Assembly: GCF_028765575.1 (NCBI RefSeq)
Contig: NZ_JARACO010000008.1
Location: 80,196-144,195, forward strand
Source of the DNA: Aliivibrio sp. S3MY1
Lineage (GTDB): Bacteria; Pseudomonadota; Gammaproteobacteria; Enterobacterales; Vibrionaceae
Length of the DNA: 64,000 nucleotides
Reading direction: 5' to 3'
Position numbers and translations under genes: made by a program. Each line of letters opens with the position of its first letter. Position 1 is the first letter of the stretch. A model generated the notes under the pieces. The model was not told the origin of the DNA. It did no database searches and was given only the letters and a program-made list of their open reading frames with translations. Positions 19,612-28,370 of this stretch are shown here, one piece after another.

Positions 19612-20187
19612 TTAGTCGATAATATTGGAGACTTTATTATCCTTAAATTCAACGTTAAAGGTGTTAAATCTATTTTTCCAATATCGCCACTTATTGCTAT
19701 TTAAGTCAGGAGTTTTATGCTCTGGTGGGAAGCCAATCGCATATTTAACCCCTTCTTTAGTCATCCCTTCTGTAACTACTCCTTTTTTTATCCCTTTTTG
19801 ATCCAGAGCACTGAGTTTTTTTATTTTTGAGTTATTACATTCAGTACCAAAATAATGACTTAGATATTTAGAAAAATCAGGGGAGGATTTGTGTTTCGTT
19901 AAGTTATATTGCTTATCTGTACTGCTAATTTTGAAGGTTAAATTTTTATTTGTCACATCAACAATATTAACTTGAGTACAAACGGGAATTAAACCATCTT
20001 GTTGAAAGTTAACAGAATAAAGCTTCATTCTTTTTTCATCAGGATGCAGGTTTACTAAGGTGTAAACCGGTTTGTTGGTTTGAATTAAATCTTCACCAGT
20101 TACTTTATCCGTCAGAGGAATAACGCCTGCACAACCGGATAGTATAATGGCGGCAGTAGCGAGTAAGCATGGTTTGTAAAATGACAT
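19612..20187 (-). CDS. Lipoprotein with C-terminal BamE/SmpA-like domain
   Basis: A 191-residue predicted lipoprotein. I chose the ATG at 20187 because AAGGGA precedes it and it gives a clean lipoprotein signal (MSFYKPCLLATAAIILSGC). An ATG nine codons upstream has no ribosome binding site. The C-terminal 60 residues (GVVTEGMTKEGVKYAIGFP, then NKWRYWKNRFNTFNVEF) look like a BamE/SmpA fold. The function is unknown. It sits between the APE methyltransferase and the main APE operon, with no clear terminator on its left, so it may belong to the cluster's envelope side. Confidence 0.65.
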   Translation of the reverse strand: MSFYKPCLLATAAIILSGCAGVIPLTDKVTGEDLIQTNKPVYTLVNLHPDEKRMKLYSVNFQQDGLIPVCTQVNIVDVTNKNLTFKISSTDKQYNLTKHKSSPDFSKYLSHYFGTECNNSKIKKLSALDQKGIKKGVVTEGMTKEGVKYAIGFPPEHKTPDLNSNKWRYWKNRFNTFNVEFKDNKVSNIID

Positions 20188-20247
20188 AATTAATCCCTTA
20201 TTATTTATTTTCATATTAATTTACCGTATGGCTTGCCACTTTTGTAT

Positions 20248-20277
20248 TTGCGCCAAGTCACTGAATTCATATATCCT
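20248..20277 (+). promoter_or_regulatory. Possible promoter of the main APE operon
   Basis: TTGCGC (20248-20253), 18 bases, then TATCCT (20272-20277), about 40 bases before the first start. The match is moderate and no operator is evident. All seventeen plus-strand genes appear to depend on this 130-base gap. Confidence 0.35.
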
Positions 20278-20317
20278 ATACGAGTAGGGAAATAAATTGT
20301 AATATTTTTACGACTAG

Positions 20318-21046
20318 ATGGACATCATGGCATACGCAAATTTTAACATTATTGATTGGCACGCGATTTCTGCTGGAATAGACACAAAAACAGCGTGGCA
20401 GAAATGGCAGAAAACTAATTTCATCTGGCCTGAGGGAGAGAAAGCCCCTGTCGATAAAATCCCCGCGATGGCTCGAAGAAGGATGAGCTCATTAAGTAAG
20501 TTGGCGGTTCAAACTGCGCTTACTTTAGTTCAAGAACAAGAGGTTGATTATTTAATCTTTGCTAGCCGTCATGGAGAATTAACCAGAACCTGTGCTTTAC
20601 TAGAAGACATTTTAAAAGGTGAAGATGCCTCTCCAATGGCGTTTTCTCAATCGGTCCACAATACCGCTGCTGGTTTGTTCACAATTACAGCCAAAAAAGC
20701 CATTCCAGTGACTTCGATTGCAGCAGGCGAAAATACATTTCATTCTGCATTAATAGAAGCAGCTGCATATTTGAGTGATAACTCGGATCACCGTGTTTTA
20801 GTTATTGACTTTGATGAGCCACTTCCGTCACATTATCAAGAATTTGAACAACAAGAGTATCAGGGCTACGCTTTTGGTCTTATATTGAGTGCGGGTGATG
20901 ATTTTTCTCTACAATGGAACAATAAACCCTCAATCAAATCGGGTGTAATGCCTCATGGCTTGCAATGTATTTCTAAGTTAGTAGGATCGCAGTCTCAATG
21001 GATGATAGAGAGCTCTTCAACACAATGGACATGGACGCATAAATAA
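20318..21046 (+). CDS. apeC: Ketosynthase-like chain length factor (APE cluster)
   Basis: A 242-residue truncated beta-ketoacyl-synthase-like protein (Ketoacyl-synt_2 type), about 60% of a normal ketosynthase. MAFSQSVHNTAAGLF stands where the catalytic cysteine loop would be, so it lacks the active Cys. In the E. coli/Xenorhabdus systems ApeC pairs with ketosynthase ApeO as a KS:CLF-like heterodimer; that role is inferred here from family and first-gene position. ATGs at 20318 and 20327 are both possible; neither has a strong ribosome binding site. Confidence 0.75.
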   Translation: MDIMAYANFNIIDWHAISAGIDTKTAWQKWQKTNFIWPEGEKAPVDKIPAMARRRMSSLSKLAVQTALTLVQEQEVDYLIFASRHGELTRTCALLEDILKGEDASPMAFSQSVHNTAAGLFTITAKKAIPVTSIAAGENTFHSALIEAAAYLSDNSDHRVLVIDFDEPLPSHYQEFEQQEYQGYAFGLILSAGDDFSLQWNNKPSIKSGVMPHGLQCISKLVGSQSQWMIESSSTQWTWTHK

Positions 21047-21049
21047 CAC

Positions 21050-21847
21050 ATGACTTTGATTTTACGTATTGATAAATGCTGGCGAATTGTGGCCACTGGA
21101 TTCTGTTTTTCTTTATTTGGAATTGGTGCGCTTTGCTTAACGTTTATTATTTTTCCGCTATTAACGTTTACAGCGAAAAATGCCAAACAACGTGAAATAA
21201 GAGTCCAGGCGATTATACAAAGAAGTTTTCTTCTCTTTTGTAAAACAATGCATTATAGCCGCGCGATTAAATATCAATTTGATGGTGCTGAACGCTTGCA
21301 GGACGATAAAAATTGTTTGATTGTCGCAAATCACCCCAGTTTGATCGATTATGTTTTAATTGCTTCACAATTGAAACAGTGTGATTGTATTGTTAAAGCG
21401 GCTCTATGGCATAATCCGTTTATCCGCGGGATTGTTAGAGCGGCAGGTTATATTCCAAACAGAGAGCCTGAAGCATTTTTAGAAGAGTGCTCAGAGAAGT
21501 TAAATTCTGGAAATGTGCTATTGGTTTTTCCAGAAGGAACCCGAACGACGCCAGGGATTACCTCTAAGCTTCAGCGTGGGGCTGCTCAAATAGCGGTGCG
21601 TAGCGAAAGTGATATACGCATTGTTCATGTAACAGTCACGCCAAGTTTTTTAACCAAAGAAGCTAAGTGGTATCAAGTACCTGATGTCCGTCCTTTTTTT
21701 CATATTGAAGTGAAAGAAAAGGTCGCCATTGCCCCTTTTATCGATGGCGCTGATTCACCTTCTTCAGCGGCTCGAAACGTGAATCGATTTTTAGATACAG
21801 CTTTGTATCCTCAAAATGAATTTAATACATCAAAAGAAAATAAGTAG
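21050..21847 (+). CDS. PlsC-like 1-acyl-glycerol-3-phosphate acyltransferase (APE cluster)
   Basis: A 265-residue membrane-associated acyltransferase. An N-terminal hydrophobic helix (about residues 15-40) is followed by the LPLAT motifs NHPSLID (NHxxxxD-like) and FPEGTRTTPG. It starts three bases after the previous stop. By order it corresponds to ApeD; it probably transfers the polyene or a fatty acyl chain to the lipid anchor. The exact acceptor is unknown. Confidence 0.85.
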   Translation: MTLILRIDKCWRIVATGFCFSLFGIGALCLTFIIFPLLTFTAKNAKQREIRVQAIIQRSFLLFCKTMHYSRAIKYQFDGAERLQDDKNCLIVANHPSLIDYVLIASQLKQCDCIVKAALWHNPFIRGIVRAAGYIPNREPEAFLEECSEKLNSGNVLLVFPEGTRTTPGITSKLQRGAAQIAVRSESDIRIVHVTVTPSFLTKEAKWYQVPDVRPFFHIEVKEKVAIAPFIDGADSPSSAARNVNRFLDTALYPQNEFNTSKENK

Positions 21848-21854
21848 GTCATTG

Positions 21855-22112
21855 ATGGAAGCACTACACAACGAAATTAAGTTATTAATTATTGAAGCTC
21901 TGAATTTAGAAGATATCTCAGTAGATGATATTGAAACTGACGCACCATTGTTCGGTGACGGTTTAGGGTTAGATTCAATCGATGCTCTAGAGTTAGGTTT
22001 AGCCATCAAGAAAAAATACAGCTTAGTATTGGATGCTGATGACACTCAAACCCGTGAACATTTTGCGTCAGTAGCAAACTTAGCGGCATATATTACTGCA
22101 AATAAAGCGTAA
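21855..22112 (+). CDS. apeE: Acyl carrier protein 1 (APE cluster)
   Basis: An 85-residue acidic ACP. The phosphopantetheine attachment site is GLDSIDALEL, with Ser41. I start it at 21855, where an AGG lies a few bases upstream; an in-frame ATG 13 codons earlier overlaps the acyltransferase end and adds basic residues untypical of an ACP. One of two tandem ACPs, as in other APE clusters. It carries the growing aryl polyene chain as a thioester. Confidence 0.9.
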   Translation: MEALHNEIKLLIIEALNLEDISVDDIETDAPLFGDGLGLDSIDALELGLAIKKKYSLVLDADDTQTREHFASVANLAAYITANKA

Positions 22113-22123
22113 GAGAGTAAGTC

Positions 22124-22375
22124 ATGACAGAGGTAAATAGAGAGCAAGTATTAGAGCAAGTGACAGCTGCACTGGTTGAATTATTTGAAATCGATGAAGC
22201 GGATATCACGCCTGAAGCTCAACTATATACTGATCTAGATTTAGACAGTATTGATGCGGTTGATTTAGTGGTTCACTTACAAAAAGTAACAGGTAAAAAA
22301 ATTAAGCCAGAAGAGTTCAAAGAAGTTCGCACTGTTGATGACGTGGTTAACTCAGTAGCAGCGTTGCTAAAATAA
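22124..22375 (+). CDS. apeF: Acyl carrier protein 2 (APE cluster)
   Basis: An 83-residue ACP with DLDSIDAVDL (Ser42) as prosthetic-group site. It is 11 bases after ACP 1 and its stop overlaps the next start (TAATG). The sequence differs clearly from ACP 1, so division of labour between starter and extender units, as described for ApeE/ApeF, is likely rather than simple duplication. Confidence 0.9.
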   Translation: MTEVNREQVLEQVTAALVELFEIDEADITPEAQLYTDLDLDSIDAVDLVVHLQKVTGKKIKPEEFKEVRTVDDVVNSVAALLK

Positions 22376-22935
22376 TGCGTTGGCTGACGGTACTGTCAGC
22401 CATTGCACTGCTTGCTTATCCGCTAGCGGTTTACTACGGTCTCCAGTTTGGTGGGATAACGACGGTAGCGGGCGTGCTAGCGGTGTTGTTTTTGGTGCGA
22501 ATGGTTGGTGGAAAACAAGTTCCAATAAAAGAGCTTAAATACATTGCTATGATCAGTGGTGGGGCAGGAATTATTCTTGCTGGATTGGGCTGGTTATTTC
22601 GATCAGAAGGGTGGTTCACCTTTTACCCTGTGATCGTTAATGTTGTCATGTTCACTGTCTTTTTTTGGACGCTATTTCAATCTCAAAGCATGATAGAGCG
22701 TTTTGCTCGCCTTCAAGAACCAGAGCTTCCGCCGAGTGGCGTGGCCTACACTAGAACCGTAACCAAAGTGTGGTGTGTTTTTTTTGTAATTAACGGTTCG
22801 ATTTCACTCTCTACTTGTTTTTTAGAGATAAAAGTATGGATGTTGTATAACGGTTTTATTAGCTATTTACTGATAGGGACTTTATTTGTCACTGAATGGC
22901 TAGTGCGTCAATGGATAAAGAGAAAAGAAGCATGA
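22375..22935 (+). CDS. Polytopic membrane protein, COG4648-like (APE cluster)
   Basis: A 186-residue inner-membrane protein with about five hydrophobic helices, for example LAVYYGLQFGG, VAGVLAVLFLVRM, IILAGLGWLF and VNVVMFTVFFWTLF, and a basic C-terminus. No catalytic motif is visible. The family is regularly found in APE clusters (ApeG by order). Transport or assembly of the membrane complex is a guess. Its start overlaps the ACP 2 stop by one base and its stop overlaps the ligase start by four. Confidence 0.7.
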   Translation: MRWLTVLSAIALLAYPLAVYYGLQFGGITTVAGVLAVLFLVRMVGGKQVPIKELKYIAMISGGAGIILAGLGWLFRSEGWFTFYPVIVNVVMFTVFFWTLFQSQSMIERFARLQEPELPPSGVAYTRTVTKVWCVFFVINGSISLSTCFLEIKVWMLYNGFISYLLIGTLFVTEWLVRQWIKRKEA

Positions 22936-24299
22936 CCTACACAGCACTTTCCCATCTTACCAATCAAGACAACCTAACTCATAATGTGTGTTTTGATGAA
23001 CAACACACCTACGTGAGTTATCCGCAGTTTCAGCATGATGTGCAACGAGTGTGTGGTTATTTATCTCATCAACCAGAAAAAAAATGGGCGTTATGTTTTA
23101 GCGACAGCTATCAGTTTTCCGTCTCTTTTCTTGCTTTGGCTCATGCTGGAAAACACATTATTTTACCAGGAAATCATCAACCTGCGGCACTAACTGAATT
23201 ATCTGAACATTTTGAATCCTTGTTGCATGATGACATAATTCAAGTCATGCCATGCAAACATCATTGCGATTATCAAACCATCAGCGACAATGTTATAAGC
23301 GTATTATCCCCGTTAGTGTTAGGTAACATCCGCCTTACTTTATTCACCTCTGGCTCTACTGATACCCCCAAACCAATTGAAAAAACGTTGCAGTTACTGA
23401 GTAATGAAATCCAGCAATTGGAACAGTTATGGGGTGACAAGTTAGACGCGACTGAAATTTACAGTACCGTTTCTCATCAACATATTTATGGGTTGTTATT
23501 TAGAGTGTTATGGCCCTTGTGTGCAAGTCGTGCGTTCTGTCGAACAAATTTCATTTATCCTGAACAAATTTTATCTCATCAACCAGAGCATAAAAAAACA
23601 CTCATTTGCAGCCCAGCCTTATTAAAGCGCCTTGCTGATCATGAAGGTTACAATCGCTATCAAATGGTTTTTTCTTCAGGTGGTCCTTTGGTCATTGAAG
23701 GAGCTGAGCAAAGTGAAATTAAACTCTCTTTACGCCCATTTGAAGTGTATGGAAGTACTGAAACTGGTGGGGTTGGGTATCGCCAACAAATGGAACCTAT
23801 GTCGCCGTGGACATTTTTTCCATCTCATCAAGCTCGCTTAAATATTGAGCATTGCCTAGAGTTATTATCCCCCTTTATTGATCAATCATTATGGTATCCG
23901 ACCAGTGATTACTGTGATTTGTTGGATAATGGACAGTTCATGCTAAAAGGGCGAGTGGATAGAGTCATTAAAATTGAAGAAAAGCGGTTATCACTTACTG
24001 AAGTTGAAAAGCGTTTGATGCAACTTGAGTGGATTAATGAAGCGGCCGTGATCCCAATGGAAGAAGCGAAACGTACTGTATTAGCTGCGGTTATTGTTCT
24101 TTCCGATACAGGGAACAAATTAATGAAACAAGGCTCTAAAGGTAAGTTTTGGTTAAAATTACGCTCTGAATTAAGAGAGTGGCTAGAGCCGGTAGGCATT
24201 CCACGTCGCTTTAGAGCGGTTGAAGAGATCCCATTAAATAGTCAAGGTAAGCGTCAAATGCACGATTTACAGCAGTTATTTAATGATGTTAATGATTAA
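22932..24299 (+). CDS. apeH: AMP-dependent acyl/aryl-ACP ligase (APE cluster)
   Basis: A 455-residue member of the ANL adenylating family. The ATP-binding loop is LFTSGSTDTPKP, the core YGSTETGG, the hinge GRVDRVIKIEEKRLSL, and the C-terminal catalytic lysine region NSQGKRQ. I start at 22932 because it gives the usual ATGA overlap with the upstream stop; an ATG 12 codons earlier would overlap more. ApeH in Xenorhabdus activates 4-hydroxybenzoate and loads the ACP; here the substrate could instead be a cinnamate if the neighbouring ammonia-lyase supplies it. Confidence 0.88.
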   Translation: MTYTALSHLTNQDNLTHNVCFDEQHTYVSYPQFQHDVQRVCGYLSHQPEKKWALCFSDSYQFSVSFLALAHAGKHIILPGNHQPAALTELSEHFESLLHDDIIQVMPCKHHCDYQTISDNVISVLSPLVLGNIRLTLFTSGSTDTPKPIEKTLQLLSNEIQQLEQLWGDKLDATEIYSTVSHQHIYGLLFRVLWPLCASRAFCRTNFIYPEQILSHQPEHKKTLICSPALLKRLADHEGYNRYQMVFSSGGPLVIEGAEQSEIKLSLRPFEVYGSTETGGVGYRQQMEPMSPWTFFPSHQARLNIEHCLELLSPFIDQSLWYPTSDYCDLLDNGQFMLKGRVDRVIKIEEKRLSLTEVEKRLMQLEWINEAAVIPMEEAKRTVLAAVIVLSDTGNKLMKQGSKGKFWLKLRSELREWLEPVGIPRRFRAVEEIPLNSQGKRQMHDLQQLFNDVND

Positions 24300-24310
24300 A
24301 AGAAGTACTC

Positions 24311-24685
24311 ATGACAAAACGTAAACCGACCATTATTTCTACGGAAATAGACACAGAAGATCAACATCAGCCAAGTGTTGTTATTACACTACGTGTGGAT
24401 GATGATATTTGGGATTTTACAGGGCATTTTCCTGGCCATCCATTATTACCAGGGGTTACTCAGGTAGATTGGGCGATTTATTATGGTCAGATGTATCTAC
24501 AAGCGAATTCTGTTTTTCAAGGCATGGAAGTTTTAAAATTTCAGGAGCCAATCTTACCTAATACAGACGTTGAACTAGAGCTTCGTTGGGTAAAAGACAA
24601 AGAAAAGCTGTATTTTACTTTTAGTTCTAAACAAGGCGAGAGCATGAGTAAACACTCCTCTGGCCGAATTTTATTAGGACAATAA
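24311..24685 (+). CDS. apeI: Hotdog-fold 3-hydroxyacyl-ACP dehydratase (APE cluster)
   Basis: A 124-residue FabZ/FabA-like dehydratase with the active-site block GHFPGHPLLPGVTQVDW. It removes water from the beta-hydroxyacyl intermediate to make each new double bond. In the characterised system ApeI works as a heterodimer with ApeP, whose counterpart lies at 33155. It ends one base before the next start. Confidence 0.88.
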   Translation: MTKRKPTIISTEIDTEDQHQPSVVITLRVDDDIWDFTGHFPGHPLLPGVTQVDWAIYYGQMYLQANSVFQGMEVLKFQEPILPNTDVELELRWVKDKEKLYFTFSSKQGESMSKHSSGRILLGQ

Positions 24686-24686
24686 C

Positions 24687-26378
24687 ATGACAACCTTCCG
24701 TCCTTGTTTTCTTATTCCTTGTTATAACCACGGCAAAACTGTCCCGGCGGTAGTTGAATCATTACTGAACTTTGGTTACCCAATGTTAATTGTTGATGAT
24801 GGCAGTAATACAGAAACAAAACAGATATTAGCGGATGTAGCAGCAAGTAATGAAGGAGTCACTTTAATTACGTTAGCTGAAAACCAAGGCAAAGGCGGCG
24901 CTGTTATTGCCGGAATTGAAGCCGCATATCAACAAAGTTTTAGCCATGCGATTCAGATTGATGCTGATGGGCAGCATGATTTAGAGGCTTTACCTAAACT
25001 GATTAAAGAGTCAGAAACGTATCCTACCGCATTAATTTCAGGCCAACCTGTTTATGACGAGAGTGTACCTAAGTCGCGTTTATATGGTCGCTATGTTACC
25101 CATGTTTGGGTTTGGATTGAGACGCTTTCATTTGCCATTAAAGACAGTATGTGTGGTTTCCGATCTTACCCAATCGGACCAACGATAGGTGTTTTAGAGC
25201 GTGTGGTTATTGGTCGTCGAATGGACTTTGATACTGAAATCATGGTTCGTATGTACTGGAATGAAACTGACGTTCGTTTTGTTAATACCCGTGTTATTTA
25301 TCCAGAAGATGGCATTTCTCATTTTGATGCACTATGGGATAACGTAAAAATTAGCTGGATGCATACAAAACTTGTTTTTGGTATGTTGCCTCGTATTCCG
25401 TCGTTGCTTCGTCGCCAACCTGTGCAAGACGATCATTGGTCTTCACACGCTGAGCGCGGTACGATTTTGGGTATTCAATTTCTGCTTTGGATTTACTCAA
25501 CGTTTGGTCGTGGCGTGTTTTCGGTATTGCTAAAGCCTGTGATGGCGTATTACTACTTACGTGGCGGCTCAGTAAAACAAGCGTCTGATGATTTTATTCA
25601 GCAGGTAAATGCATACGCCCGAATTAAAGGCATCACTCTGCCTGAAAAACTTACTCCTTATCGCCACTTGGTGTCATTTGGTGAAACCATGTTAGATAAG
25701 TTAGCAGCATGGCGTGGTGATTTCTCAGAGAAAAACTTAACCGTTCATGGTGTTGAATATTATGAGGAATTATTTAAACGTGAAAAAGGCATTGTTATGC
25801 TCGGCTCACATTTAGGTAATTTAGAGTTATGTCGAGCATTAAGTCGCCGTCATAAAAATTTAAAAATTAATGCGTTAGTATTTACTGAACATGCTGAGCG
25901 TTTTAATGCCGTCATGAGCACCGTGAATCCTCAATCAGATATCAATTTAATTCAGGTCAGTAAAATGGGGCCAGATACCGCCATTTTATTGCAACAGAAA
26001 ATTGATGCCGGTGAATGGATTGTGATTGTGGGAGACAGGACCTCTGTCACCAAAGAAGATCGCGTTATTTGGGCGGATTTCTTAGGTAAACCAGCACCGT
26101 TCCCGCAGGGGCCATTCATGTTGGCGTCTATTTTAAAGCAACCGGTTTATTTGATGTTTGGATTGCGTGACGATACACAAAAAGATCCCCGTTTTGATGT
26201 GTATTTTGAACCGTTTTCAGAACAAATTATTTTACCTCGTGGACAACGAGAAGAGGCTTTGCAAGAAGTCGTACAAAATTATGCCCAGCGTTTGGAGCAT
26301 TACACATTAAAGGCACCATCACAGTGGTATAACTTTTTTAATTTTTGGCAGTTAACTGGAAAGAAAGATGACAACTAA
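24687..26378 (+). CDS. Fusion of family-2 glycosyltransferase and LpxL-like acyltransferase (APE cluster)
   Basis: A 563-residue two-domain enzyme. The N-terminal GT2 domain (residues 1-240) begins FLIPCYNHGKTVPAVVESLL, with the nucleotide-sugar site DDGSNTE and QIDADGQHD. The C-terminal half is an LPLAT domain of the lipid A acyltransferase type (GSHLGNLELCR, VGDRTSV, FPQGPFMLA). It is the usual APE fusion (ApeJ by order) and probably builds and acylates the sugar-lipid anchor for the polyene. Its end overlaps the ammonia-lyase start by 11 bases. Confidence 0.85.
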   Translation: MTTFRPCFLIPCYNHGKTVPAVVESLLNFGYPMLIVDDGSNTETKQILADVAASNEGVTLITLAENQGKGGAVIAGIEAAYQQSFSHAIQIDADGQHDLEALPKLIKESETYPTALISGQPVYDESVPKSRLYGRYVTHVWVWIETLSFAIKDSMCGFRSYPIGPTIGVLERVVIGRRMDFDTEIMVRMYWNETDVRFVNTRVIYPEDGISHFDALWDNVKISWMHTKLVFGMLPRIPSLLRRQPVQDDHWSSHAERGTILGIQFLLWIYSTFGRGVFSVLLKPVMAYYYLRGGSVKQASDDFIQQVNAYARIKGITLPEKLTPYRHLVSFGETMLDKLAAWRGDFSEKNLTVHGVEYYEELFKREKGIVMLGSHLGNLELCRALSRRHKNLKINALVFTEHAERFNAVMSTVNPQSDINLIQVSKMGPDTAILLQQKIDAGEWIVIVGDRTSVTKEDRVIWADFLGKPAPFPQGPFMLASILKQPVYLMFGLRDDTQKDPRFDVYFEPFSEQIILPRGQREEALQEVVQNYAQRLEHYTLKAPSQWYNFFNFWQLTGKKDDN

Positions 26379-27903
26379 TTCAATTACATTTGGTAAGGGA
26401 CGTCTGACGATTGAAGACGTTGTTGAGATTGCAAATGGTGCAAATGCACAATTAAATAACGCTGACGAATTCACTGCTAAAATTGATCGTGGTGTTGAGT
26501 TTCTTGAACGACTTCTAAAAGAAGAGGGCGTTATCTATGGCGTAACGACGGGTTATGGTGATTCTTGTACGGTTGCGATCCCTATGGATTTAGTGGATGA
26601 GCTACCATTACATTTAACACGTTTCCACGGCTGTGGTTTAGGTGAAAATCTAGATGAGCAACAATCTCGTGCGGTGTTAGCCACTCGTTTGTGTTCTTTA
26701 TCTCAAGGCGTTTCAGGCGTCACGCACGATTTGTTAAATCAAATTGTCACCCTAATTAATCATGGAATTTCACCGCGCATTCCTCAAGAAGGCTCAGTGG
26801 GCGCAAGTGGTGACTTAACGCCGTTATCATATCTTGCGGCGGCATTAATTGGTGAGCGTGAAGTTATCTATAAAGGTGAGATCCGAGCAACGGCTGATGT
26901 GTTTAAAGAGCTGAACATCACACCAATTAAACTGAAACCGAAAGAAGGTTTAGCGTTAATGAATGGTACGTCAGTAATGACGGCATTGGCGTGTTTAGCG
27001 TATAAACGAGCTGAGTACCTAGCGCAAATGGCAACCAAGATCACCGCAATGGTATCTGTTGGCATGCAGGGCAATGACTTCCATTTTGATGAAGCCTTAT
27101 TTGCGGTAAAACCGCATCCAGGCCAACAACAAATAGCATCATGGTTACGTTCTGATTTACATAATGAAACGCCACCAAGAAACAGTGATCGCCTACAAGA
27201 CCGTTACTCTCTACGCTGTGCGCCACACGTAATTGGTGTTCTGCAAGATAGCCTACCGTTCTTACGCCAAATGATTGAGAACGAATTGAACAGTGCTAAC
27301 GATAATCCAATTATTGATGGTGATAATGAGCGTGTTCTTCATGGCGGTCATTTCTACGGTGGTCATATTGCGATGGCGATGGACATGCTCAAAACAGCGG
27401 TTGCTAACATTGCTGATCTACTGGATCGTCAAATGGCACAGTTAATGGATTATAAGTTTAATAACGGCTTACCATTCAACCTAACTGGCGCAACGGGCGC
27501 TCGTAAACCTATTAACCATGGCTTTAAAGCGGTACAAATTGGTATCTCAGCATGGACAGCCGAAGCGCTTAAAGGCACGATGCCAGCAAGTGTATTCTCA
27601 CGTTCAACAGAGTGTCATAACCAAGATAAAGTGAGCATGGGTACTATTGCGTCACGTGATTGTTTACGTGTACTTCAGCTAACAGAACAAGTTACCTCTG
27701 CCTCTCTACTAGCGGCGACTCAAGCGTTAGTGCTACGTGAGAGACAAGGTGAGTTAAGTGATGACGAGCTAAGTGTTGAGTTAAAAACCATGCGTGATGC
27801 GGTGTTGTCTGAGTTTACCTTTGTGGATGAAGATCGCCCATTAGAGCAAGATTTACGTAACTTTATTGATAAAATTCAACAACAACATTGGACACTGTAC
27901 TAA
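26368..27903 (+). CDS. Aromatic amino acid ammonia-lyase (HAL/TAL/PAL family) in the APE cluster
   Basis: A 511-residue MIO-dependent ammonia-lyase. The MIO-forming triad is Ala146-Ser147-Gly148 in GSVGASGDLTPLSY. The catalytic Tyr lies in YGVTTGYG (Tyr57). The selectivity pair is Phe86-His87 (TRFHGCGLG), unlike classic histidine (Ser-His), tyrosine (His-Leu) or phenylalanine (Phe-Leu) types. It lacks hut neighbours and overlaps APE genes on both sides, so a supply of cinnamate-type head group is more likely than histidine breakdown. Substrate unproven. Confidence 0.85.
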   Translation: MTTNSITFGKGRLTIEDVVEIANGANAQLNNADEFTAKIDRGVEFLERLLKEEGVIYGVTTGYGDSCTVAIPMDLVDELPLHLTRFHGCGLGENLDEQQSRAVLATRLCSLSQGVSGVTHDLLNQIVTLINHGISPRIPQEGSVGASGDLTPLSYLAAALIGEREVIYKGEIRATADVFKELNITPIKLKPKEGLALMNGTSVMTALACLAYKRAEYLAQMATKITAMVSVGMQGNDFHFDEALFAVKPHPGQQQIASWLRSDLHNETPPRNSDRLQDRYSLRCAPHVIGVLQDSLPFLRQMIENELNSANDNPIIDGDNERVLHGGHFYGGHIAMAMDMLKTAVANIADLLDRQMAQLMDYKFNNGLPFNLTGATGARKPINHGFKAVQIGISAWTAEALKGTMPASVFSRSTECHNQDKVSMGTIASRDCLRVLQLTEQVTSASLLAATQALVLRERQGELSDDELSVELKTMRDAVLSEFTFVDEDRPLEQDLRNFIDKIQQQHWTLY

Positions 27904-28370
27904 TGTCAAACTCTGTGGTTAATATTGAAGATAAAAGCGACACACTTGAAATCAAAGCATTAAGCACAGAAGTGTTGATCACCACCGCCTTTCAGGATGC
28001 CGATCCTATGGGCGTGGTGTATCACGGTAACTATTTTCGTTTCTTTGAAAAAGCACGTCATGAAATGCTTGAGAAGATAGGGTATAGCTACCGAGAGATG
28101 ATGGCATCAGGCTATGTTTGGCCCATCATTGACACTCGTGTGAAATACGTAAAATCGATTCCTTATGATCATAAGATCCGAGTGGTGGCCACACTAACTG
28201 AATGGGAAAACCGTATGCGTGTAGATTACGTTATTTATGATGCTGATTCAGGCGTTAGAATGACCAAAGCTCACACCATGCAAGTTGCAGTTTCAATTGA
28301 AACTGAAGAGATGAGCTTTGTCTCACCTCGTATATTTACGGATAAAGTAGAGGCTTACCAACGTGGGTAA
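27903..28370 (+). CDS. apeK: 4HBT-type acyl-CoA/ACP thioesterase (APE cluster)
   Basis: A 155-residue hotdog thioesterase with the 4-hydroxybenzoyl-CoA thioesterase signature DADPMGVVYHGNYFRFFE, including the catalytic Asp. I start at 27903 because it gives a TAATG overlap with the ammonia-lyase stop; an ATG five codons earlier is less likely. It may edit stalled chains or release the product. The symbol follows cluster order. Confidence 0.82.
   Translation: MSNSVVNIEDKSDTLEIKALSTEVLITTAFQDADPMGVVYHGNYFRFFEKARHEMLEKIGYSYREMMASGYVWPIIDTRVKYVKSIPYDHKIRVVATLTEWENRMRVDYVIYDADSGVRMTKAHTMQVAVSIETEEMSFVSPRIFTDKVEAYQRG

Noticed and set aside
26368..27903. Calling the ammonia-lyase hutH for histidine degradation
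   Set aside because: No hutU, hutI, hutG or hutC nearby, it overlaps APE genes on both sides, and its selectivity pair is not the histidase Ser-His.
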